A stretch of DNA of 64,000 nucleotides from Pseudodesulfovibrio sp. (GTDB lineage Bacteria > Desulfobacterota > Desulfovibrionia > Desulfovibrionales > Desulfovibrionaceae), in assembly GCA_016342345.1 (NCBI GenBank), contig JAEINO010000001.1:1-64000 (forward strand), read 5' to 3'. Positions 25,407 to 35,034 of the stretch are shown in pieces; position 1 is the stretch's first letter, and each line of letters starts with the position of its first letter. A program made the translations under genes and the position numbers. A model generated the notes under the pieces. That model did not search any database, was not told the DNA's origin, and was given only the letters and a program-made list of their open reading frames with translations.

Positions 25407-27617
25407 ATGAAGGACAATCAGCTTTCCACGCTTTCTGATGTGGAAGTCCAGGCCGTTGTCTACCATAACAAGGAAAATGGGTATACCATTGCCCGCGTTC
25501 GAGCCAAGGATGAACCTGGGACGATCTCCATTGTTGGCACCATGGGAGATTTGTCCGCAGGGGCGACACTCGATTTGAATGGGGTTTGGAAGGTTCACCC
25601 GAAGTTTGGGCGACAGTTCGAGGTCAAGACTTTTGAACAGGCTCGGCCAGCCACCGAGAATGGCGTCATCAAGTTTCTTCAGTCTTCCATCAAGGGTGTT
25701 GGCGAAAAGACTGCTACGCGATTAGTGGAAAGTTTCGGCATCGAAGTCCTGGATATTCTGGATGATGATCCTGACAAACTCTTGAAAATAAAGGGTATTT
25801 CAAAGAAGAAGCTGGTTGATATCATTGAGTCCTGGGGGCGTCAGCGGGAAATCAAAAATCTTCTGGTCTTTCTCCAGACGCACAATGTTCCGACAACTTT
25901 TGCCGGGAAGATATTTCATCTCTATGGTGCCCAGGCCGAACGCAAGCTCAGGGATAATCCCTATGATCTTGCTTACGAGATTCGGGGTGTGGGTTTTCGT
26001 ACCGCAGATCAGATGGCCCTGAATCTTGGATTTGCTCCGGATTGCGCACAGCGACTTGAAGCTGCCATTGCCTATACCATGCTCACCACGTGCGAGCGTG
26101 GCGGTCATATGTTTCTGACAAAGGATAAATTGCTGGCTGACGTGTCGCGGATGCTTGATACCAGTGATTTCGACAAGCTGGAACTTGCCCTGTACTCATT
26201 GGAAGAAAAAAAACGTATTCGTATCGAGGATCTGCCGGAACAGGATATTTCCGATGCCGTTTATCTCATGTATTTCTTTCATCATGAAAACGAGATTACC
26301 CAACGCTTGTTTCAGTTGGTGAGCCATCCGATGCCGGTCAGTCGCAAAAAGGTCGAGAAGACTTTGCCGAAGGTCGAGAAGACTCTCGGCTTTACCTTGT
26401 CTGACGAACAGCGTGATGCCGTGTTCGAGGCATGCAGCAATAAGGTGTTTATCATCACGGGCGGTCCTGGAACAGGAAAGACCACCATCACCAAGGCGAT
26501 CATGCTCACGCTCAAGGAACTTGGGCTGAAGATCAAGCAGGCCGCGCCGACAGGTCGGGCAGCCAAACGCATGTCCGAAGCTACCGAATATCCTGCACAT
26601 ACTGTGCATCGTCTGTTGCAGTATCGGCCGGACGGCGGATTCCATTATTGCGAGGATCAGAAGCTGAAGACCGATGTACTGGTTGTGGATGAGGCGAGTA
26701 TGGTGGATGCCCACTTGTTCGTATCCATTCTGCGTTCTCTGCCTCATACGTGTCGTTTGATTCTGGTCGGCGATGTCAATCAGCTTCCCAGCGTTGGCCC
26801 GGGAAATGTCCTTGGCGATCTGATAAATTCACACCGCATCCCTTGTTCTGTGTTGACTCATATCTTCAGACAGGCGCAGGAAAGTTTCATTGTCGTGAAT
26901 GCCCATCGAATCAACAACGGAAAATTTCCACGCCAACATCCGTGTCAGGCCCCCGAGGCGGACTTCTACTGGATTCCTCAGGATGATTCGCTCAAGGTGC
27001 AAAAACTTATTCTCGACAGCGTCTGCGAACGCATTCCCCAGCGGTACGGGCTTGATCCCTTGCGGGATATTCAGGTGCTGACTCCGATGCACAAGGGTGA
27101 TGTTGGAACCCAGGCTCTCAATGTGGCGTTACAACAGCGACTCAATCCGCCCGGTGTGAACGTCAAGGAAGTCAAACGCAAATTTTCCACATTCCGGGTG
27201 GGTGATCGTGTCATTCAGCTCAAGAACAACTATGACAAGGAAGTCTTTAATGGCGATCTTGGCTGGATCGTTGATATCGATACGACAGGCCATGAGTTGT
27301 TTATTGAGTTTGATGGTAATCATGTTCATATGGAATCGAGTGAGCTGGATGAACTTGGTCTTGCCTATGCCGTGAGTGTTCACAAATCGCAGGGAAGTGA
27401 GTATCCGGCTGTTGTTATGCCTATAGTCACCCAGCATTTCATGCTTTTGCAACGGAATCTTCTCTATACCGGTTTGACCCGAGCCCGAGAGCTAGCTGTA
27501 CTCATAGGGAGTGAAAGAGCCTTTCAGATCGGCCTTAACAATGCCACAGCCGAAAAACGGAGTACGCATTTGGCTCATCGGTTGGAAAGAATTTTTGCCG
27601 AGAATCGCCTGCTTTGA
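25407..27617 (+). CDS. recD2: RecD2-type ATP-dependent DNA helicase
   Basis: 736 residues, the size of RecD2 (longer than RecBCD RecD). The N-terminal OB-like part 'NKENGYTIARVRAKDEPG' and helix-hairpin-helix repeats 'IKGVGEKTATRLVESFG' and 'IKGISKKKLVDIIESW' come first. SF1B helicase motifs follow: Walker A 'ITGGPGTGKTTITKAI', 'AAPTGRAAKRMSEATE', 'DVLVVDEASMVDAHLF', 'RLILVGDVNQLPSVGPG' and the C-terminal 'AYAVSVHKSQGSEYPAVVMP'. It unwinds DNA 5' to 3' in repair. A 21-base tandem repeat just before the helicase core gives VEKTLPK-VEKTLGF. Confidence 0.94.
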   Translation: MKDNQLSTLSDVEVQAVVYHNKENGYTIARVRAKDEPGTISIVGTMGDLSAGATLDLNGVWKVHPKFGRQFEVKTFEQARPATENGVIKFLQSSIKGVGEKTATRLVESFGIEVLDILDDDPDKLLKIKGISKKKLVDIIESWGRQREIKNLLVFLQTHNVPTTFAGKIFHLYGAQAERKLRDNPYDLAYEIRGVGFRTADQMALNLGFAPDCAQRLEAAIAYTMLTTCERGGHMFLTKDKLLADVSRMLDTSDFDKLELALYSLEEKKRIRIEDLPEQDISDAVYLMYFFHHENEITQRLFQLVSHPMPVSRKKVEKTLPKVEKTLGFTLSDEQRDAVFEACSNKVFIITGGPGTGKTTITKAIMLTLKELGLKIKQAAPTGRAAKRMSEATEYPAHTVHRLLQYRPDGGFHYCEDQKLKTDVLVVDEASMVDAHLFVSILRSLPHTCRLILVGDVNQLPSVGPGNVLGDLINSHRIPCSVLTHIFRQAQESFIVVNAHRINNGKFPRQHPCQAPEADFYWIPQDDSLKVQKLILDSVCERIPQRYGLDPLRDIQVLTPMHKGDVGTQALNVALQQRLNPPGVNVKEVKRKFSTFRVGDRVIQLKNNYDKEVFNGDLGWIVDIDTTGHELFIEFDGNHVHMESSELDELGLAYAVSVHKSQGSEYPAVVMPIVTQHFMLLQRNLLYTGLTRARELAVLIGSERAFQIGLNNATAEKRSTHLAHRLERIFAENRLL
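26349..26390 (+). repeat. 21-base in-frame tandem duplication within recD2
   Basis: The 15-mer AAGGTCGAGAAGACT occurs at 26349-26363 and again at 26370-26384. The 21-base period keeps the frame and adds seven residues to the linker before the helicase core. Confidence 0.75.
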
Positions 27618-27643
27618 GATTGGGTTTGTCAGAATCAGCTTCA

Positions 27644-27677
27644 AACCGTGTTCTTTGCCAAAGAGGGCGGTTTTTTC
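27644..27677 (+). terminator. Intrinsic terminator of the dnaX-recR-recD2 run
   Basis: A long stem (AAACCG...TCTTT / AAAGA...CGGTTT, loop GCC, one mismatch in the middle) ends in six T. It lies 26 bases after the recD2 stop. Confidence 0.7.
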
Positions 27678-27797
27678 ATGGCAGTGGAGGGTTTGCAAGA
27701 GCCATCATCAGAACATTGCAATCATAACTAAAAATGTTGCATTGATGTCCAGTCAGGCCGTCATGCAATTGATTTCAGGTTATCTCTGCATTGCTGG

Positions 27798-27825
27798 TTG
27801 CCGGGTGCCAGTTGGTGATTATATT
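27798..27825 (+). promoter_or_regulatory. Sigma-70-type promoter for ferritin
   Basis: TTGCCG, 16-base spacer, TATATT. It predicts a start near 27832, about 33 bases before the ferritin ATG. TTGCAT/TGCAAT-rich sequences further upstream (27710-27775) have no identified role; no clear Fur box is seen. Confidence 0.45.
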
Positions 27826-27864
27826 GTACGGACAAACGTAAAATAGTATCAGGAGATTGAAGTC

Positions 27865-28371
27865 ATGCTTAGCGAAAAAATGCAGGATGCGTTGAATGCA
27901 CAAATGAATTGGGAAATTTTCTCGGCTCATATTTATCTTTCCATGTCGTCCCATTTCTCACAGATTGGCCTTCCCGGCATTGCCCAGTGGATGAATGCCC
28001 AGTATCAGGAAGAAATGTTTCATGCCATGAAGTTTTTTGCATATATTAATGAAGCCGGTGGTCATGCCAGGCTTGGTACCATTGACACTCCTCCATATGA
28101 ATGGAAAACGCCGCTGGCAGCTTTTGAAGATGCGTTGGCACATGAGCAGGGTGTTACGGCACGAATCAATGAACTTGCCAATCTGGCAATTGAAGAGAAG
28201 AATCATGCGGTTGGCATTTTCCTGCAATGGTTTATTTCCGAACAGGTTGAGGAAGAGGATACTGTTGGTGGTATTGTCGGCAAGTTGAAACTGGTCGGAG
28301 ATGGCGGTGGACTTTTCATGCTTGACCGAGATCTTGGCACCAGGGTGTTTACCCCTCCGGTCAAGGCTTAA
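27865..28371 (+). CDS. ftn: Ferritin, bacterial non-haem type
   Basis: 168 residues. The four-helix ferritin pattern has di-iron ligands at Glu17 ('NWEIFSAHIYL'), the 'YQEEMFHAMKF' Glu and His pair, and 'AHEQGVTARI', with 'FISEQVEEEDTVGGIVGKL' in the last long helix. No methionine haem-ligand signature of bacterioferritin is evident. It stores iron as a 24-mer cage and protects against oxidative stress. It is monocistronic: its own promoter-like pair, AGGAGA 9 bases before the ATG, and a strong terminator. Confidence 0.93.
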   Translation: MLSEKMQDALNAQMNWEIFSAHIYLSMSSHFSQIGLPGIAQWMNAQYQEEMFHAMKFFAYINEAGGHARLGTIDTPPYEWKTPLAAFEDALAHEQGVTARINELANLAIEEKNHAVGIFLQWFISEQVEEEDTVGGIVGKLKLVGDGGGLFMLDRDLGTRVFTPPVKA

Positions 28372-28381
28372 AAAAAAGAGT

Positions 28382-28413
28382 ATGGCCGGACAAATCCTCC
28401 GGCCATTTTTTTT
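28382..28413 (+). terminator. Intrinsic terminator after ferritin
   Basis: Perfect 8-bp stem TGGCCGGA / TCCGGCCA, 7-base loop, then eight T. Confidence 0.9.
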
Positions 28414-28539
28414 ATAATTCAAAAGAAAAAGAATCTTCGCAAGGGCTGGTACTCTTGATTCGGTTTTTTACCACTTTACAAAGCAACGCATCTTTGCAAA
28501 AGCTTCTGCACATTAAAAAAAGCATTTCACGAGGTGAAA

Positions 28540-30222
28540 ATGAGCAACGAATCAGATAAGATTATCTACTCGATGTACAAAGTGACCAAGCGTCACGGTC
28601 AGCGGGAAGTCCTGAAAGATATTTCTCTTTCCTATTTTTACGGGGCCAAGATTGGCGTTCTTGGTCTTAATGGTTCAGGCAAAAGCTCGCTCTTGAAGAT
28701 CCTGGCTGGTGTGGACAAGAACTTCGAAGGTGAAATACAGGTTCAGGACGGCTTTACCATTGGCTATCTGGAACAGGAACCTTTGTTGAATGATGAACGC
28801 ACTGTCCGTGAAGTTGTTGAAGAAGGTGTGAGCGAAATCATGAAGATTATTCGCGATTACAACGGAATCAACGAAAAGTTCGCCGAGCCCATGGAGCCTG
28901 ACGAAATGGACGCCTTGATCGAGCGTCAGGGGAAAGTGCAGGAACTCATGGATTCCAAGGGGGCATGGGATATTGATTCAAAGCTTGAGATGGCAATGGA
29001 ATCCCTGCGTTGCCCTCCAGCTGATACTTCTGTTTCCGTTATTTCTGGTGGAGAAAGGCGTCGTGTGGCTCTATGCCGTTTGCTGCTTCAGTCTCCTGAC
29101 ATTCTGTTGCTTGACGAGCCCACCAACCATCTTGATGCTGATTCGGTAGCCTGGCTTGAACGATTTCTTTCCGGTTTCCCTGGTACTGTCATTGCCGTAA
29201 CTCATGATCGATATTTTCTCGACAATGTGGCGGGCTGGATTCTGGAACTGGACCGTGGCCGTGGTATTCCCTGGAAAGGAAACTACTCCTGCTGGTTGGA
29301 ACAAAAGCAAAATCGTCTTTCTCAGGAAGGCAAAGCTGAAGCTGAACGTCAGAAGACTCTACAGCGTGAATTGGAATGGATTCGCATGTCGCCCAAAGGG
29401 CGTAGAGCCAAGGGCAAAGCGCGAATCAACGCCTATGAATCCATGGTCAGTCATGAAAGTGAGCGTTTGGCGGATGATCTGCAAATTTACATTCCGCCGG
29501 GACCTCATCTTGGCAAGCAGGTCATCATCGCTGAAGGCGTGTCAAAATCCATGGGTGACAAGTTGCTTATGGAAAACATGAGTTTCATCCTGCCTCCCAA
29601 TGCCATTGTCGGTATCATCGGTCCCAACGGAGCTGGTAAATCCACACTCTGCAAGATGATTGTCGGTGAGGAGAAGCCTGATTCCGGTGAAATGATTGTC
29701 GGAAAGACGGTCGAACTTGCCTACGCAGACCAGAATCGCAATTCTCTGGTGCCGGGCAAGACCGTGTACGAGATCATCAGTGGTGGAGACGAGTTCATCA
29801 AACTTGGTGAACGCGAAATCAACGCCCGTGCCTACTGTTCCCGTTTCAATTTTGCAGGGCAGGATCAACAGAAGCCGGTTGAAGTTCTTTCTGGTGGCGA
29901 GCGAAATCGTGTACACATGGCGCAGATGCTGAAATCCGGTGCCAACGTTTTGCTTCTTGATGAACCTACCAATGATCTGGATGTGAACACCATGCGTGCC
30001 CTCGAAGATGGTTTGGACAACTTCGCAGGATGCGTACTCGTCATCAGCCATGATCGTTGGTTCCTCGATAGAATCGCTACCCATATAATCGCCTTTGAAG
30101 GTGATTCAAAAGTCGTGTTTATCGAAGGCAACTACAGCTATTATGACAAAGATAGAAAAAGTCGTCTTGGTGCGGATGCGGATCAACCCCATCGTATCAA
30201 GTTCCGCAAATTGACCCGTTAA
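28540..30222 (+). CDS. ettA: ABC-F protein EttA (energy-dependent translational throttle)
   Basis: 560 residues from the ATG at 28540, with GAGGTG at 28531-28536. Two ABC domains and no membrane segment: Walker A 'GLNGSGKSSLLKIL' and 'GPNGAGKSTLCKMI', signatures 'ISGGERRRVALCRLLL' and 'LSGGERNRVHMAQML', Walker B 'LLLDEPTNHLDADS' and 'LLLDEPTNDLDVNT'. The inter-domain arm and linker 'ELEWIRMSPKGRRAKGKARI' is typical of EttA. It binds the ribosomal E site and gates entry into elongation according to ATP/ADP. It is flanked by terminators, so probably monocistronic. Confidence 0.94.
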   Translation: MSNESDKIIYSMYKVTKRHGQREVLKDISLSYFYGAKIGVLGLNGSGKSSLLKILAGVDKNFEGEIQVQDGFTIGYLEQEPLLNDERTVREVVEEGVSEIMKIIRDYNGINEKFAEPMEPDEMDALIERQGKVQELMDSKGAWDIDSKLEMAMESLRCPPADTSVSVISGGERRRVALCRLLLQSPDILLLDEPTNHLDADSVAWLERFLSGFPGTVIAVTHDRYFLDNVAGWILELDRGRGIPWKGNYSCWLEQKQNRLSQEGKAEAERQKTLQRELEWIRMSPKGRRAKGKARINAYESMVSHESERLADDLQIYIPPGPHLGKQVIIAEGVSKSMGDKLLMENMSFILPPNAIVGIIGPNGAGKSTLCKMIVGEEKPDSGEMIVGKTVELAYADQNRNSLVPGKTVYEIISGGDEFIKLGEREINARAYCSRFNFAGQDQQKPVEVLSGGERNRVHMAQMLKSGANVLLLDEPTNDLDVNTMRALEDGLDNFAGCVLVISHDRWFLDRIATHIIAFEGDSKVVFIEGNYSYYDKDRKSRLGADADQPHRIKFRKLTR

Positions 30223-30240
30223 CGAGCTTGATTTTAATAA

Positions 30241-30277
30241 AAAAGGCCTTCCTTCTGTATTGAAGGAAGGCCTTTTT
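30241..30277 (+). terminator. Bidirectional terminator between ettA and the c-di-GMP protein
   Basis: Perfect 15-bp stem AAAAGGCCTTCCTTC / GAAGGAAGGCCTTTT with a 6-base loop. T-runs follow on both strands. Confidence 0.92.
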
Positions 30278-30293
30278 CATGCGGTTTGAATGG

Positions 30294-32510
30294 CTATTTT
30301 TGCCCCAAGGGAAGCCTGCGATCAACTGCGACAGAATTGCCGGGTATGGATTTTGCGAATTTCTTGATATGAGCGGCTCTTTCCCCAATTTCCACAAGGG
30401 AACAGTATCCGTTTATTTCAATGACACCCAGTGAAATGGAAACCAACGAAAAATCACGCTCCTTTCCGTCTCGGCCTTTTGCCTTGATCCAACCTCGATC
30501 CTGATCTTCTGCGCAATAACAATTTTTCACCAGTCGACCGAAACAACGGGTGACGGATGTGCAGATTCGGTCAATGGATTCATGGTTTGTGATGAGTACA
30601 AAATCGTCGCCACCGATGTGGCAGAGATTTGCATCTTGTGGAGCATGTTTTTTGGTTGCCCAAGTCAATATATCTGCTGCCAGCTTGATGACCCTGTCGC
30701 CATTCTTGAATCCGTATGTGTCGTTGTATACCTTGAAGTGATCAAGATCGCCGTAGATGATGCTGAACTTTCTATTTTGAGCAATCCGATTTTCAACCTC
30801 CTGCTCAAGGGCGACATTCCCCGGTAGGCCGGTAAGCGGATTGGTGCCTTTGGCCATTTCCACCTGGATTTTGGCAAGGGTGCTGAGGATGTTCTGTACT
30901 GTTACAATCCCGTAGAGTTTGCCTTTGCGAGTTATGATGAGATCATCGTAAGCTTTCAGCGGTTCACGTTTCATGGCCTGACGAGCTGCCTGTTCAACAG
31001 GTATACCAATATCGACTATCAGCGGACTTGAGTCCATGACCGTGTCGATGGATCGTTTGTGGTAGAGAGCTATGCCGTATTGTGAAGAGAGTTGTCGGTT
31101 GAGGTGATATTCCATGACCAGTCCCTTTGGCATGGCGTTTTCTACAACAACTATGCTGGAAAGTTTGCTGTTTTCATTGAAAAAATCCTGTGCCATGGAA
31201 ACAAGAGTTTTCGAGACAACAGCGTGGGGTGGCTGAGCGATCTTTCCGATGGGAAGTGAGCAGGTAATACTCTGATTGGCGATGTCGCCAACAGATTGAA
31301 GACTGATGCATTCGTTTGTCAAATCAGGCTTCGGGGTGGCCGGCTTGGCTATGAAATATCCCTGTCCGTAATGAACTCCGATATTCTTCAGGCAGATTGC
31401 CTGCGCTTTGGTTTCAATGCCTTCGGCGATAATCTGTGAACCAATTTTGTCGGCAAAGGTTACAGTTGTTTCAACGAGTGCCCGTTTGACAGGGTCTTTG
31501 TGAACATCATCAATGAGTAATTTGTCGAGTTTTATGTATTCCGGTTGGAGTTCGGCGATCATTGTTAATCCGGCATATCCGGCTCCTGCATCATCAACGG
31601 CAATTTGGAACCCCTGACTGCGATAATGGTCAAGCGTTCGATAGAACAGGTCGAATTCCTGTACGCTGTGTCGTTCAGTGATTTCAAAAACAATGTTTTT
31701 GGGAGACAGTCCTGCCTCCTGCATCAGTTCGAGTGTTTTTCCCGGAGTGAAATGCGGGTCAGCCATGGTTTTCGGATGGATATTGAGAAAAAGTTTCTGA
31801 CCTTTCTGGAGTGTTCCGATATTTTTTATTGCGACCTCTCGACAGAGTTTTTCCAGAGCAAACAGACGACCAAGTTGTTCAGCTGTTTCAAACAGGAAAA
31901 TCGGATGTCTGAAAGAGGATTCTTTAGGGCCACGAGCAAGGGATTCCCAGCCCAGTATGGAACCGGTTTTAAAGTCCATGATTGGCTGGTAGTGAGCGTT
32001 TACCAACCCCTGGGAAAGGATGGAGTTAAAATGGCCTGCAATGGAAAGTTCTTTCATGTTCAGCTGTGTGCGTGTTTTGCGACGTGCTTCTATTAAGGCA
32101 TGGTGAAAATGAATGTTGTTCATGTTGTTTGGTCCACTTTCCACCTTGGCGTAGCCCATTCCGAGTTCTATACCCATACCTGTCTGGCGTAACATGGTTC
32201 GTTTCAAGTCCAATTGTGCCTGGAGTTTGTACTCATATGCAATATCCGCAGGTGCACTTCTTTGCTGGACAAGAAAGGCCGACTCGCCGCGATTAATGGC
32301 AAAGAATTGTATATGCTGGCTGTCGTTGTTTTTATGAGCTGTGTCAGCCAGTGTTGCTTTGAGTTCCTTTTCGAGCAGATTGATGAAATCCTGACCATAC
32401 ATTTCCTTGAGTATTGAGTAATCCCTGATTGTGATGAGTATCAAAATGTTTGGAATAGCTAGGTTGAGCCGTGCGTCATTCGAGACGTGTATTGGTAATT
32501 CCATGTGCAT
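30294..32510 (-). CDS. c-di-GMP protein: degenerate GGDEF - EAL - CBS pair - GGDEF
   Basis: 738 residues from the ATG at 32510. The longer track start would run through the accAD terminator. Residues 1-150 look like a GGDEF fold whose motif is replaced by RGESAF (74-79). The EAL domain (about 165-395) has 'GWESLARG', 'LFLNIHP', 'FEITER', 'VDDAGAGY', 'IKLDK', 'IAEGIE' and 'GQGYF', so the catalytic residues look present. A pair of CBS modules spans about 430-550. The C-terminal GGDEF domain has 'GDLDHFKVYND' and 'HIGGDDF' (633-637), a slightly altered but probably active site. No membrane helix is seen. It may both make and degrade c-di-GMP under ligand control through CBS. Confidence 0.88.
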   Translation of the reverse strand: MHMELPIHVSNDARLNLAIPNILILITIRDYSILKEMYGQDFINLLEKELKATLADTAHKNNDSQHIQFFAINRGESAFLVQQRSAPADIAYEYKLQAQLDLKRTMLRQTGMGIELGMGYAKVESGPNNMNNIHFHHALIEARRKTRTQLNMKELSIAGHFNSILSQGLVNAHYQPIMDFKTGSILGWESLARGPKESSFRHPIFLFETAEQLGRLFALEKLCREVAIKNIGTLQKGQKLFLNIHPKTMADPHFTPGKTLELMQEAGLSPKNIVFEITERHSVQEFDLFYRTLDHYRSQGFQIAVDDAGAGYAGLTMIAELQPEYIKLDKLLIDDVHKDPVKRALVETTVTFADKIGSQIIAEGIETKAQAICLKNIGVHYGQGYFIAKPATPKPDLTNECISLQSVGDIANQSITCSLPIGKIAQPPHAVVSKTLVSMAQDFFNENSKLSSIVVVENAMPKGLVMEYHLNRQLSSQYGIALYHKRSIDTVMDSSPLIVDIGIPVEQAARQAMKREPLKAYDDLIITRKGKLYGIVTVQNILSTLAKIQVEMAKGTNPLTGLPGNVALEQEVENRIAQNRKFSIIYGDLDHFKVYNDTYGFKNGDRVIKLAADILTWATKKHAPQDANLCHIGGDDFVLITNHESIDRICTSVTRCFGRLVKNCYCAEDQDRGWIKAKGRDGKERDFSLVSISLGVIEINGYCSLVEIGERAAHIKKFAKSIPGNSVAVDRRLPLGQK

Positions 32511-32716
32511 GGTACTCTCTTGATCTTTTTGTGTTTTTGGCGCCAATAAAACGAGAAAATCTGAAGTTGTCATTGTGACAAATCTTAAACCGTAATGTTT
32601 GGAATTGGTTGTCGATAGCAGCTTCCGAGTCCCTGACTGTCGCCAAGAGTTTACACGGATCATAAGAGTGATTGTTACAATGTGATGGCGATTTGAAGGT
32701 GTTTTGGTTTCATGAA

Positions 32717-32753
32717 TGAAAAAAGCGGCAACCATTGAAATGGTCACCGCTTT
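32717..32753 (-). terminator. Intrinsic terminator of the accC-accAD operon
   Basis: On the minus strand a 14-bp stem AAAGCGGTGACCAT / ATGGTTGCCGCTTT (two G-U pairs), loop TTCA, then six T. It lies about 25 bases after the accAD stop. Confidence 0.88.
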
Positions 32754-32777
32754 AGGTGTGAATTGTACGATTACTGA

Positions 32778-35024
32778 CTATCGATAGTAGAGGTTTCGTC
32801 CACCAATGGTCAAAAATGCCTGGTGCAGGTTCTTGCGAATGTCCTTGCGGCTCCAGACACCTTGAATATGGCCTCTGGACAGGGCCTTGTAACAATTGTG
32901 ATAGTTGGGCGGGATTTCTATCCCGGTGGTCTCCTTGATGACGCCTGGGCCCGCAAACCCGAGTCTGGATGAGCGTACCGCGTATTGATAGGGCGAACAA
33001 CCCAGGAATGACGCTACGGGGCCAGCATATGAATTGGTGTCGTACAGGACAATGTAAAGGCCACCTTCTTCGATATATTTGCGAACGGCCATGGTGCAGC
33101 GAGGCATCTGAATGAGACCGTTGACGCCTTCCTGAATGCGAATTCCAGCTGTGCCATGGACATAGGCGAGGAATGGTTGGTGTTTAGTCTGGGCAAGCTC
33201 AAGGGCTCGAATGAATTTTTCGCCTTCAGCAGCTCCGACGGAGCCACCACGGAAGTTGGCTACAAGTGTTGCGCAGGTAAGTCGAATACCTTCAAGGCTG
33301 GCATTGAATGTCATGCAACTGCTTTGCAAACCGGTTTTTTCCTTGGCGATATTGAGACGTTTTTCAAAATTGGGAAATCCTGTGGGATTGCCAGAAGCTA
33401 TGTCTCGATTGAACTCGCGGATGGAATCCTTGTCGAATATGTTGTGGTGATACCACTGGTATTCCATGGGGAAGTTGTATCCGCAGTGCGGGCAGACTCC
33501 AGCAAAATCGGTGAACAGGTCGCGAGCCCAGATGTCCAGACATCCGCGTTTCTCCGCATGGGGACATGTGAGTTCACGATCTTGCATAGCCTGGGGACTG
33601 ATATAGCCTGTGTCGCTTTCAATTGTAACTCGAGCTGGCATTGACTTGGAAAGGCCGGTCAATTCCATTTCCTTCTGACGATCATTGTTGGATTGAATGC
33701 CAACTTTTTTGAGAATGTTGCAGGCCAAAGTGTTGATTTTGGCAGTAACCACATGGATGTCATCAGTGGCTTCTTCAATGACGCGGCTGATGCGTTGCTT
33801 GAAGGGTTTGATAAGGCCGTACTGAATGGCGGATGTGGTGGACGATACAATCCCTGTGCGGGTTGCATTGAGTTTTTCCAGAAGTGAACGATTATCCTGA
33901 TAAGCCTGTTGAGCCAGCTTGCGGTATTTCTTGTAACGTCTGGCGACAATACGTTCGCGGGCTTTTTCATTAAGCGTCCAGCGAACAATGATGTTGGTAT
34001 TTTTGCGGAAAAGGCGCATGGCCACAGCCCTGAACAGACGCATGCCTCGTACATTCAATGTTACTTCGTCGGTAGCACGGATGACCTGCTCTCGGACCTG
34101 TTTGTAGAAATCGAAATGATCAGCACGAACACCAAGAAGTGGCTCTTCGATAATTTCGTCAATATAGCCGTTCTTCAGGTTGTCCTGGGCTGTGATCTGC
34201 TGTGAGATTGCACAGGATTCGATGAGTTCGACTGGAGCACGTTCTGACCCGCGTATGCGACCTTCAATGGCTGCCGCTCCTTCCGGCGAGATAACGGAGT
34301 AGTAGCCATGGGAGAGCATAAGCCGCTTGTCAGCCATACCGATGGCCTCGGCTCCGCCGGAGCCGCCTTCGGAAAAGATGGCAATGATCGGAACGGGTAA
34401 GCCTGCCATTTCATAAATATTTTCGGCAATTTGCTGGGCAGCCCCAGGATAATCTTCGACGGGATAAGAGCCGGGCGTATTCACATAGGCATGGATGGGA
34501 ATTTGTTCCCTGGCCGCAACCTTCATGTATTTGAGTGCCTTGCTGTTGCCCCATGGCTTGATGGAACCACCATTGCGGAATTCCTGACCATGTCCTTTTT
34601 CCTGACCGACAACCATTACCGGCTGGTTGATGACCTTTTTGCCCTTGTGGCGGGTGATGTAGGCCCTGGCGATGAGCATGCCTGGATCAATGGAGTGTGC
34701 GTCCATCCCGCCAATTTCTGTGTAGTTGTCATAGACATTTTCCAGGATATCTTTGAGGCAGGCTCGTTGCGGGTGGCGAACGATACGCACCTTGTCCATG
34801 GCTGTTAGTTGAGTATCAATGGCCGATTCAGCTGTTGTGAGTCGGTTGTCCAAGGCCTCAACGGCATGGGCAGTCTGATTTTCTGATCTGTCTTTGTTGT
34901 TTTCAAGGAACTCATTTATTTCCTTGGAAAAAGCATCCAATTCAGGCCGTATGTGGCTACCGAGGATGTCACGGGTGTAATTTACCCGTTCCATAAGTTC
35001 TTGTAATTTTTTTTCTATATTCAT
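32778..35024 (-). CDS. Fused acetyl-CoA carboxylase carboxyltransferase, AccA-AccD order
   Basis: 748 residues from the ATG at 35024. The first half (about 1-320) is AccA-like: coiled start, 'RACLKDILENVYDNYTEIGG', 'QPVMVVGQEKG', 'PIHAYVNTPGSYP' and 'IFSEGGSGGAEAIGMAD'. A basic linker follows. The second half (about 485-748) is AccD-like: a cysteine knuckle at C487, C495, C511 and C514, then 'GGSVGAAEGEKFIRALELA', 'FLAYVHGTAGIRIQEG' and 'RLGFAGPGVIKETTG'. The C-x2-C of ordinary AccD has become C-x7-C. It would transfer carboxyl from biotin to acetyl-CoA, making malonyl-CoA. It follows accC by 10 bases; the biotin carrier protein is not in the window. Confidence 0.87.
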   Translation of the reverse strand: MNIEKKLQELMERVNYTRDILGSHIRPELDAFSKEINEFLENNKDRSENQTAHAVEALDNRLTTAESAIDTQLTAMDKVRIVRHPQRACLKDILENVYDNYTEIGGMDAHSIDPGMLIARAYITRHKGKKVINQPVMVVGQEKGHGQEFRNGGSIKPWGNSKALKYMKVAAREQIPIHAYVNTPGSYPVEDYPGAAQQIAENIYEMAGLPVPIIAIFSEGGSGGAEAIGMADKRLMLSHGYYSVISPEGAAAIEGRIRGSERAPVELIESCAISQQITAQDNLKNGYIDEIIEEPLLGVRADHFDFYKQVREQVIRATDEVTLNVRGMRLFRAVAMRLFRKNTNIIVRWTLNEKARERIVARRYKKYRKLAQQAYQDNRSLLEKLNATRTGIVSSTTSAIQYGLIKPFKQRISRVIEEATDDIHVVTAKINTLACNILKKVGIQSNNDRQKEMELTGLSKSMPARVTIESDTGYISPQAMQDRELTCPHAEKRGCLDIWARDLFTDFAGVCPHCGYNFPMEYQWYHHNIFDKDSIREFNRDIASGNPTGFPNFEKRLNIAKEKTGLQSSCMTFNASLEGIRLTCATLVANFRGGSVGAAEGEKFIRALELAQTKHQPFLAYVHGTAGIRIQEGVNGLIQMPRCTMAVRKYIEEGGLYIVLYDTNSYAGPVASFLGCSPYQYAVRSSRLGFAGPGVIKETTGIEIPPNYHNCYKALSRGHIQGVWSRKDIRKNLHQAFLTIGGRNLYYR

Positions 35025-35034
35025 GGCGTACTTG

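Noticed and set aside
32511-32747. N-terminal 79-residue extension of the c-di-GMP protein in the ORF track
   Set aside because: It begins inside the accAD terminator hairpin and has no domain or ribosome site; the ATG at 32510 has a purine-rich site upstream.
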